64,000 nucleotides of DNA from Pseudonocardia sp. MH-G8 (lineage in GTDB: Bacteria > Actinomycetota > Actinomycetes > Mycobacteriales > Pseudonocardiaceae), in assembly GCF_002262885.1 (NCBI RefSeq), contig NZ_NKYF01000013.1:124001-188000 (forward strand). The letters run 5' to 3'. This document shows, piece by piece, positions 57,146-64,000 of this stretch. Position 1 is the stretch's first letter, and each line of letters begins with the position of its first letter. The position numbers and the translations under genes were made by a program. The notes beneath the pieces are model-generated. The model saw nothing but the letters and a program-made list of their open reading frames with translations, searched no databases and was not told the DNA's origin.

Positions 57146-59314
57146 TCACCAGCTCCAGCGGGGCAGGCCCAGCCGGCTCGCGCAGGCGGGCCAGGAGCCG
57201 TAGCCGCCGCGGTCGTCGCGGACGCGGGCAGCCACGAGGATCTGCTCCTCCCGGGTGGCCAGGTGCGCCTGCGGCGCGAACTCGGTGCCGCCGTAGTCCT
57301 TCCACGTGCCCTCGTTGAACTGCAAGCCGCCGTAGTAGCCGTTGCCGGTGTCGATCCCCCAGTCACCGGAGGACTCGCAGGCAGCGAGCTGCTCCCACAC
57401 CGCGTCGTCCGCGGCGGCCGGCTCCGCCGCGTCCTCCTCCCGCTCGGCCCGGTCGCCCTCCGTCTCCCCGCGGTCGCCCCCACCGCCGCCGGCGTCACCG
57501 GCCTCGTCACCGGCGTCCTCCTGCCCGCCGCCGCGGTCGTCCCCGCCCTCGTCGCCGTCCCGGGCGCGCTCGTCCTCACCACGACCGTCCTCCTCGCGAG
57601 CTCCGTCCGCTCCGGGGCCGTCGTCCTCGTCCCCACCGGTACCTCCGTCCGTGTCCGGCTCCTCCCCGCCGCCGCCGGGTCCGAAGCCCGCGTCGGGGTC
57701 GTCGAGGTCGCGGCCGGAGGCGCCCGTCCGGTCGGAGGTCGGCGTGTCGCGGCCCTGGAGGCGGTCGGCGCCCGGTGGGCCGAAGTCGGCGGCGGCGTCG
57801 TCGACGACGAGGACCCAGTCGGCCTCGTCGCCCCCGGTGACGGGCGGGGTGAAGGTGGCGCGCCCGTCACCGTCGACCGCGTCGAGCCGGAGGGCGTCGC
57901 CGCTGCGCGGGTCGAACCACCAGGGCTGGGCGGTGGCACCGGCCACCACGCCCAGGTCGACGTCCACCTCCCGGCCCGCCGGCGTGTAGGCCATGAGCGT
58001 GGAGCCGTCGGGCGCCACCGCCGCCTGGATCCGTTCGGCCCCCTCCCCCGGGTCGGCCACGACCGGGCCCGGCTCCACCCGCGGCCTCGACTCCACCAGC
58101 GCGCGCACGTTCTGCATCTGCTCCGCGCCGGGGGACCGCAGCGCCTCGGTCCAGGTGCCGCGGGCGTGCAGCTGCGGCGACCGGCCCTCGGCGAGGAACT
58201 GCCAGACCGCGTGGTGGCCGTAGGTGTGGCCGGCCGCGCCGCCGAGCACCGACCAGTAGGCGTCGCGCCGCACGTCCCGGGCGTCCGCGTACCCGTCGCC
58301 GGGGCGCCGGCAGTACGGGTGGTCCTCGTGGATCGGCTCACCGTCCACGAACGGCAGGCCCGCCGCGTACGTCTGCACGACGAGCTCGGCGCGGACGTCG
58401 TGGCGCAGGCAGTGCCCGCCCCGCAGCATGTGGAAGCCGATCCGCTCGTCGCCTTCGAACCAGGTGGCCGAGGTCTGGTCGCCGCGCGGGTGGTAGGTCG
58501 TCAGCTGCGTGCCGCCGCCTTCCCGGATCCCGTCGGCGAGCGCCCGCCAGACGCCTTCGACGCCGTCTGCGGGTGCGTCGCCTCCCAGCACCCAGACGAC
58601 GTTGCCGGCCTCGCCGTAGCGACGTCCGAGGAACTCCCCGTACGCGCCGGCGTTCGCCTCGGTGAGCAGCTCGCCGACCTGCCCGTCCGCCCACACCGGC
58701 AGCATCGCCAGCACGAGGCCGCGCTCGGCGGCCTGCGCGACGACGAAGTCGACGTGGTCCCAGTAGTCGTACTGCTGCTCGCCCTCGTCCCCCGGGGTGA
58801 CGGCGAGCTCGTCGAGGCCCGTGTCGTAGGGCGAATCGCCGTACTGGTTCGGGCCGGGGCCACCGGCCTGCGGGAAGAGGGCCGCCGCCTGCACGACCGT
58901 GAAGCCCTGCGCCGCCCGCGTGTCGAGGTACTCCTCGGTCTCGGAGCGGGTGAGGTTGACGAAGAGGCTCCAGGCGGTGTCACCCAGCCAGAAGAACGGC
59001 TCGCCGTCGCGGGTGAAGGTGCGCCCGTCGGCAGCGAGCGCGTCCGGCGCGCAGACCGCACGCCCCGCTCCCACGACGCTCCCGGTCACCACGCCCGACG
59101 CGTCCGCGCCCGCGCACTCCCAGGTCGCCGCCGGATGCGCCGGCGCGGGGCCCCGGAGCAGCGCGGCGAGCGCCGCCACGGCCACCACGACCGCCAGTAC
59201 GGCGAGCGCCGGCGCCGTGACAGCGGCTCGGCTCGGACGGCGCACGGACCACCTCGACTCCCGCCGGACGGGCGGGCTCGGACGGGCTGCGACGGCGCCG
59301 TTCCGCGCCGCCAC
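57146..59314 (-). CDS. DUF4038 glycoside-hydrolase-like protein fused to an Rpf/transglycosylase domain
   Basis: 722 residues. After an N-terminal anchor (TAPALAVLAVVVAVAALAAL), residues about 90-410 are a DUF4038 (apiosidase/GH140-like) barrel: EPFFWLGDTAWSLF, ALFPQAGGPGPNQYG, GNVVWVLGGDAP and AGHTYGHHAVWQF. A Collagen_bind_2-like beta domain ends near 490 (WWFDPRSGDALRL). An Asp/Glu/Gly linker of about 130 residues leads to a C-terminal Rpf domain: LAACESSGDWGIDTGNGYYG with catalytic Glu, then GGLQFNEGTWKDYGG and two disulfide Cys. It is probably surface-anchored and acts on wall glycans. Confidence 0.85.
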   Translation of the reverse strand: MAARNGAVAARPSPPVRRESRWSVRRPSRAAVTAPALAVLAVVVAVAALAALLRGPAPAHPAATWECAGADASGVVTGSVVGAGRAVCAPDALAADGRTFTRDGEPFFWLGDTAWSLFVNLTRSETEEYLDTRAAQGFTVVQAAALFPQAGGPGPNQYGDSPYDTGLDELAVTPGDEGEQQYDYWDHVDFVVAQAAERGLVLAMLPVWADGQVGELLTEANAGAYGEFLGRRYGEAGNVVWVLGGDAPADGVEGVWRALADGIREGGGTQLTTYHPRGDQTSATWFEGDERIGFHMLRGGHCLRHDVRAELVVQTYAAGLPFVDGEPIHEDHPYCRRPGDGYADARDVRRDAYWSVLGGAAGHTYGHHAVWQFLAEGRSPQLHARGTWTEALRSPGAEQMQNVRALVESRPRVEPGPVVADPGEGAERIQAAVAPDGSTLMAYTPAGREVDVDLGVVAGATAQPWWFDPRSGDALRLDAVDGDGRATFTPPVTGGDEADWVLVVDDAAADFGPPGADRLQGRDTPTSDRTGASGRDLDDPDAGFGPGGGGEEPDTDGGTGGDEDDGPGADGAREEDGRGEDERARDGDEGGDDRGGGQEDAGDEAGDAGGGGGDRGETEGDRAEREEDAAEPAAADDAVWEQLAACESSGDWGIDTGNGYYGGLQFNEGTWKDYGGTEFAPQAHLATREEQILVAARVRDDRGGYGSWPACASRLGLPRWSW

Positions 59315-59608
59315 TCGGGCAGGCGCACGCTAAGCAGGCGCGCGTCCGAGCCGGTCCGGAACGGTGCGAGAGCACTCGCGCCCGGCGCCCGGGAGGCGCG
59401 TCCCTCGGCAGGTCAGTGGCACGTCGCGGGGCCGGAGCGATCACGACCGACCGTTCACGATCGTGATCGGTGACCGTTCGGCGCACGGAGCCCGACATCA
59501 CGGACGGATGGTGCGACTTTCCGGGTGACACACATCGCTGCCATCCCACACGGCACAGCCGACAGGAGCACCATGGGGCCATTCGCAGCCGGATGTGAAG
59601 GGGTAACG

Positions 59609-60040
59609 ATGAAGATCGCCGACATCCTCGACACCAAGGGACGCGACGTCCATTCCGTGCTGCCGTGGCTCACGGTGGCGGAGGTGGTCGATCGCCTCGG
59701 CCGGCTCGGCATCGGGGCGGTGCTCGTCAGCGAGTCCGACTCCATCCAGGGGATCGTCTCCGAGCGCGACATCGTCCGCGCACTGCGCAAGCACGGCGCC
59801 GCACTGCTCACCATGCCGGTGAGCGAGGTGATGACCCGCTACGTCGAGACCTGCGACCCGGACGAGACCGTGGCGCACGCGATGGCCCGGATGACCGCGG
59901 GCCGCTACCGGCACCTGCCGGTGCTCGTGGACGGGCGCCTCGTGGGCATGGTCAGCATCGGGGACCTGGTGAAGCACCGGGTCCGGGAGATGGAGATCGA
60001 GACGGGCGTGCTGCGCGATGCGGTGATCGCGCGCTACTGA
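59609..60040 (+). CDS. Tandem CBS-domain protein
   Basis: 143 residues, two CBS motifs and nothing else. The first has IGAVLVSESDSIQGIVSERDIVRAL and the second RYRHLPVLVDGRLVGMVSIGDLVKHRV. Such proteins bind adenosyl nucleotides and modulate partners; actinobacterial stand-alone examples respond to redox or hypoxia (family knowledge). ATG 59609 has AAGGGG 6 nt upstream; the ATG at 59573 would add 12 residues. A long perfect-stem hairpin follows the stop by 15 bp. Confidence 0.92.
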   Translation: MKIADILDTKGRDVHSVLPWLTVAEVVDRLGRLGIGAVLVSESDSIQGIVSERDIVRALRKHGAALLTMPVSEVMTRYVETCDPDETVAHAMARMTAGRYRHLPVLVDGRLVGMVSIGDLVKHRVREMEIETGVLRDAVIARY

Positions 60041-60055
60041 GGCCCCGTTCCTGAT

Positions 60056-60108
60056 GTCAGTAGAGCCACCTTCATGTCACGAGATGACATGAAGGTGGCT
60101 TTACTGAC
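60056..60108. terminator. 24-bp-stem hairpin after the CBS gene
   Basis: Arms 60056-60079 and 60085-60108 pair with one mismatch around a 5-nt loop (CGAGA). It sits 15 bp after the stop. The arm sequence (CATGAAGGTGGCTTTACTGAC) has lower GC than its surroundings and looks like a dispersed palindrome used as terminator. Confidence 0.75.
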
Positions 60109-60304
60109 GCGGGAGGCCGGGCAAGCGTCGCCTGCCAGGGGCCCCGCACCCCTTGGGCCGGTAGCGCGCAGGCCGTCGCGATCCGCCCACCGGGCGAGCG
60201 ATACGTTCACACTTGCAAACACTTTCACGCGAAACGGACCCAAGACATCCCGCGCCGTGTAACCGTCGTCCTGACCGAAAGGCCGAGGCGAGGAGCTGGC
60301 GGAC

Positions 60305-60868
60305 ATGTTTACAGGTCGCCCATGGAGAGTCCGCGTACCGAAACGCGTTGAGTCGAGCCACATCACGCGGGTCACGACCCGCCTAGCTCCGCTCACGTCG
60401 ATCATGCTGACACTTGCCTTGGCGGGGAGCGGCTGGGGCGACTCCGCGCACGCCGCTCAGACGGAAGTGCACGCACCGTCAGCGACAACCCAGGATGGGG
60501 GACTGTTCACCTCACACGGCGACTACGTCCACACCTCGAACACGCCGCCCTTAGCAGCATCTGCTCATGGCTGGTGGACCATCGGCCCGAATGTAGGCGT
60601 ACGGCCCGAACTGGCAGTTGTGACCGTCCAGTTGCAGTTCAAAAGGACCGACGGCACGTGGATCGACGTAGGCGAACCAGGATCGGAGCGCGTCAAGCCG
60701 GATGGCGGCTCAGCGAACAGGGCGAACGCCCGAGTCCTGTGCGCCGATGCGAAAACGCGCATGTGGCGAAGCGTTGTCGACGTCGACGTCGTCGGCTACG
60801 GGGATTCTCCGAACCAGCTGATCACCTCTGAACAGGCAGTGGAATGTAGGGTACGGTTGGATCCATGA
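60305..60868 (+). CDS. Secreted hypothetical protein (187 aa)
   Basis: ATG 60305 with GAGGAG about 9 nt upstream. A long basic N-region and hydrophobic segment (SIMLTLALAGSGWGDSAHA) form a signal peptide with cleavage near AHA-A. The mature part has HGWWTIGPNVGVRPELAVVTVQLQF, resembling an extracellular beta-rich domain, then two Cys (RVLCADAKT, AVECRVRLDP). Codon use is clearly less GC-biased than in its neighbours, suggesting transfer. The stop overlaps the next start (ATGA). Function unknown. Confidence 0.75.
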   Translation: MFTGRPWRVRVPKRVESSHITRVTTRLAPLTSIMLTLALAGSGWGDSAHAAQTEVHAPSATTQDGGLFTSHGDYVHTSNTPPLAASAHGWWTIGPNVGVRPELAVVTVQLQFKRTDGTWIDVGEPGSERVKPDGGSANRANARVLCADAKTRMWRSVVDVDVVGYGDSPNQLITSEQAVECRVRLDP

Positions 60869-61620
60869 AGGTTCTCAGCCCGTCCACGTTCGTGGCCTTG
60901 TACGGGTCGTTCCGGCCGCACCCGTGGATCACGATGGGCGAGACGGAAGAAGACGCTTACAGCCTCTTCTTCAACCGCGCGGAAATGATGGGGTGGTCGC
61001 ATTCGACCACCGAGGGCCGTCGTCCCGTCCTCTGGGGGATGAACGACGCGGGGTTCGACGTCGCGGGCGAGACGACCGACGCGGGCCGGGTCGCCTGGTT
61101 CCAGGTCGGGACCGGTGAGGACGAGCTGTCGGGTGTCGCGTTCCCGTTCCATCCGCTGCTGACGTGCGCGGTCGACTCCGTCGCCCGCGTGGGCCAACTC
61201 GGCCTGGACGGTGTGCAGTTCCTCGTACCCGTGCAGTACGCCGGCGCGCCGGCGTTCCGCTCCGCGGTGCCGAACTGGTTCAACCTCTGCGATCCGGCCT
61301 CCCGCACGCGCCTGCGGGTGACCGTGGACAGCGGCGAGGACGCGGTCCTGCCGCGGGTGGCGGCGAAGCTGTCGGAGCTCGTCACGCTGATGGCGCCGGA
61401 ACGGTTCGCGGTCGAGCCGGGCCTCCGGCAGGAGCACGTGCAACTCCTGCCGGAGGCCACCGAGTTCTGGATGGGCGAGGGCCGGCATCCGGTCACGTTC
61501 GACACCGTGGCCCCGGACTGGACCCTCGACTCCATCGCCTACACCGCGGACCTGTTCGCCGAGGCGTGCCGGCGCATCGAGATCCGCACGTCGGTCCAGA
61601 TCAACATCGGGCGCCGGTAG
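60865..61620 (+). CDS. Hypothetical protein (251 aa)
   Basis: ATG 60865 overlaps the stop of the secreted-protein gene. The sequence begins MKVLSPSTFVALYGSFRPHPW and contains YSLFFNRAEMMGWSHSTTEG, AWFQVGTGEDELSGVAFPFHP, FLVPVQYAGAPAFRSAVPNWF and a final IEIRTSVQINIGRR. No signal peptide or membrane segment is seen; it looks like a cytoplasmic globular protein. I do not recognise the family. It probably works with the secreted protein encoded upstream, for example as an immunity or accessory factor (speculative). Confidence 0.7.
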   Translation: MKVLSPSTFVALYGSFRPHPWITMGETEEDAYSLFFNRAEMMGWSHSTTEGRRPVLWGMNDAGFDVAGETTDAGRVAWFQVGTGEDELSGVAFPFHPLLTCAVDSVARVGQLGLDGVQFLVPVQYAGAPAFRSAVPNWFNLCDPASRTRLRVTVDSGEDAVLPRVAAKLSELVTLMAPERFAVEPGLRQEHVQLLPEATEFWMGEGRHPVTFDTVAPDWTLDSIAYTADLFAEACRRIEIRTSVQINIGRR

Positions 61621-61662
61621 GCCGGCTCCTGACGTCCCGTTCCTGCCGTCGCGGCGTAGATC

Positions 61663-61680
61663 GGTAAGTCTTGACTTACC
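61663..61680. promoter_or_regulatory. Palindromic operator overlapping the -35 box
   Basis: GGTAAGTC and GACTTACC are perfect inverted arms around TT. The -35 box TTGACT (61671-61676) lies inside it. TTGACTTACCGT is also repeated as TTGGCTTACCGT at 61688-61699. A repressor bound here would block the promoter; the regulator is not encoded next to it. Confidence 0.75.
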
Positions 61681-61699
61681 GTTAGCCTTGGCTTACCGT
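61671..61699 (+). promoter_or_regulatory. Sigma-70-type promoter, leaderless
   Basis: TTGACT (61671-61676) and TACCGT (61694-61699) are 17 bp apart. The expected transcription start coincides with GTG 61706. Confidence 0.75.
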
Positions 61700-61705
61700 A
61701 GGCGT

Positions 61706-62170
61706 GTGCTCACCATACCGACGCCTCGGACCCACGACGAACGCGTAGCGGCTGCACGCCTCCGCCTGGAGCAGGAATTCCAGATGTGGCTGTCAACGGG
61801 GGGACGGGCCGGTCCACACCTGATCCCGGTGGCGTTCGTCGAAGATGGCGACACCATCGTCACCGCGACCGGAACGGGCAGCAGAACCGTTCGACACCTT
61901 CAGGAGACCGGGAGAGCACGGGTCGCCCTGGGCACCACGTCCGACGTGGTGATGATCGATGCCACCCTCGATCGTCTCGTGCCCGTTCCCGAGGTTGCCA
62001 CCGAACTGGCCGACCGCTTCGCCGCCGTCTCCCATGACCCGCGGCAGATGCCGGGCTACGTGTACCTCCGGCTGCTCCCCCACCGCGTGCAGGTGTGGAA
62101 CGGGTTCCACGAGTTCCCCGGCCGGACGGTGATGCTCGAGGGTGAGTGGCTCCCGCACCCGGTCGACTGA
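61706..62170 (+). CDS. PPOX-class (pyridoxamine 5'-phosphate oxidase fold) flavin/F420-binding protein
   Basis: 154 residues of the split-barrel fold. Features are ERVAAARLRLEQEFQMWLST, PHLIPVAFVEDGDTIVTATGTGSRTVRHLQETGRARVALGTT in part, and YLRLLPHRVQVWNG. TGSRTVRHL is the usual phosphate-binding strand-helix of F420-dependent family members. It could reduce or degrade small molecules; the substrate is unknown. The start GTG 61706 is set by the promoter, because transcription would begin at that base. It is probably controlled through the palindrome at 61663. Confidence 0.87.
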   Translation: MLTIPTPRTHDERVAAARLRLEQEFQMWLSTGGRAGPHLIPVAFVEDGDTIVTATGTGSRTVRHLQETGRARVALGTTSDVVMIDATLDRLVPVPEVATELADRFAAVSHDPRQMPGYVYLRLLPHRVQVWNGFHEFPGRTVMLEGEWLPHPVD

Positions 62171-62186
62171 ACTGAGCAGCGAACCC

Positions 62187-62810
62187 TCAGTCGAACGTCG
62201 GGTCCTCGGTGCGGGTGCGCTTGAGCTCGAAGAAGTGCGGGTAGTTCGCGAGCAGCCGCGCGCCGTCGAAGATCTTGCCCGCGTCCTCGCCGCGCGGGAT
62301 GCGGGAGATGACCGGGCCGAAGAACGCGGTGCCGTCGACGTGGATGGTGGGGGTGCCGACGTCCAGCCCCACCGGGTCCATGCCGCGGTGGTGGCTCGCG
62401 CGCAGCTCCTCGTCGTACTCGGTGCTGGTGGCGGCGTCGGCGAGCGCGGCGGGAAGGCCCAGCTCGGCGAGCGCCTCCTTGATGACGACGTCGAAGTCCT
62501 TGTTGCCCCCGTTGTGGACGCGGGTGCCGAGGGCGGTGTAGAGCGGCTCGAGGATCTCCTGGCCGTGGTCGCGGGCGGCGGCGATGGCCACGCGCACCGG
62601 GCCCCAGGCGCGGTCCATCATCTCGCGGTACTCCGCGGGCAGGTCGCGGCCCTCGTTCAGCACGGCGAGGCTCATGACGTTCCAGTGGATCTCGATGTCG
62701 CGGACCTCGCGCACCTCGAGCATCCAGCGCGACGTGATCCAGGCCCACGGACACAGCGGGTCGAACCAGAAGTCGACGCGGGCGGTCTGCGCGGACTCGG
62801 CACTCGGCAC
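62187..62810 (-). CDS. DsbA-family oxidoreductase, Rv2466c-like
   Basis: 207 residues. The thioredoxin-like N-terminus has VDFWFDPLCPWAWITSRWMLEV. The sequence then tracks mycobacterial Rv2466c (MSLAVLNEGRDLPAEYREMM, GTPTIHVDGTAFFGPV, a final YPHFFELKRTRTEDPTFD), a mycothiol-dependent reductase. The active site reads CPWA: the second Cys of the Rv2466c CPWC is Ala, so it should work by a monothiol mechanism. GTG 62810 has GAGGAG 6 nt upstream and is preferred to ATG 62873. It is divergent from pepN. Confidence 0.9.
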   Translation of the reverse strand: MPSAESAQTARVDFWFDPLCPWAWITSRWMLEVREVRDIEIHWNVMSLAVLNEGRDLPAEYREMMDRAWGPVRVAIAAARDHGQEILEPLYTALGTRVHNGGNKDFDVVIKEALAELGLPAALADAATSTEYDEELRASHHRGMDPVGLDVGTPTIHVDGTAFFGPVISRIPRGEDAGKIFDGARLLANYPHFFELKRTRTEDPTFD

Positions 62811-62970
62811 AGCAAGCTCCTCGGGTTGCGGCGGGGCGTTCGTCGGCACCAACCAGAAGGCTGGGTCGGGCATTCCGCGACAACGGAGATCTCACCGGCG
62901 TCCCGCGGGCGGTCGTGGTTGGATCGGCGCCAGTCCCGAGCGTCCACCGATACAGGAGTGCCGAGTCCGC

Positions 62971-64000
<1,030 letters not shown>

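Noticed and set aside
57263..59473. Plus-strand 736-codon frame opposite the DUF4038-Rpf gene
   Set aside because: It has no recognisable domain, while the minus strand encodes two known domains in one frame.

Overview
The window is about 74% G+C, uses GTG starts often and carries several mycothiol-era actinobacterial families (an Rv2466c-type DsbA protein, DUF7455, YafY/WYL regulators). It reads as the chromosome of a high-GC actinomycete, most likely Pseudonocardiaceae (inference from gene content; no rRNA or tRNA is present to confirm it). Two initiation styles alternate. Many monocistronic or first genes have a TANNNT box 6-8 nt before the start codon and no Shine-Dalgarno (leaderless). 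Genes inside operons are joined by 1-4 nt stop/start overlaps.

Layout. 1-10.2 kb holds housekeeping and accessory genes: a divergent tetR/GNAT pair with a perfect operator, a HAD-IIA hydrolase, an epoxide hydrolase with a divergent WYL regulator, an AI-2E exporter/rpiB/nei/crotonase operon, and a MobA-MoaD fusion. 10.2-11.9 kb is non-coding and packed with 70-73 bp tandem units, matching leader sequences and long hairpins; an inverted relative lies at 15.8-16.0 kb. 11.9-17.7 kb carries a tungsten-type aldehyde:ferredoxin oxidoreductase, an ABC exporter and moeA. 17.8-20.0 kb holds signal peptidase I with four small secreted proteins, two of them Gly-rich paralogues. 20.4-24.0 kb is a MacB-type ABC/permease/lipoprotein-MFP operon. 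24.0-26.3 kb repeats the theme of an enzyme gene divergent from a WYL regulator.

26.3-37.5 kb is the most unusual locus. A four-gene signalling operon (soluble kinase, NarL-type regulator, a pseudo-histidine kinase lacking its phospho-His, and a membrane histidine kinase whose C-terminus resembles a nucleotide-motif-less dynamin-like GTPase) is divergent from an Hsp70-TM-beta-propeller protein. Two small proteins, a hyperacidic 62-residue protein and a second pseudo-dynamin follow.

37.5-48.1 kb is a compact nonribosomal-peptide locus. SbnA- and SbnB-like enzymes would make L-2,3-diaminopropionate. An A-T protein with an intact adenylation domain sits beside a Pls-type membrane synthetase whose own adenylation domain is degenerate. 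A SyrP-like non-heme iron oxygenase and a YcnI-like protein are translationally linked. A split poly-amino-acid (poly-Dap-like) synthetase is the natural hypothesis.

48.3-64 kb carries a MoeA-PBP fusion, a ComB/MBL/TenA operon, an LLM flavoprotein, an S9 peptidase, a Ser/Thr kinase, a DUF4038-Rpf wall-enzyme fusion, a CBS protein, a compositionally different two-gene island, a PPOX-fold protein with a palindromic operator, an Rv2466c-like protein and the start of pepN, which runs off the end.
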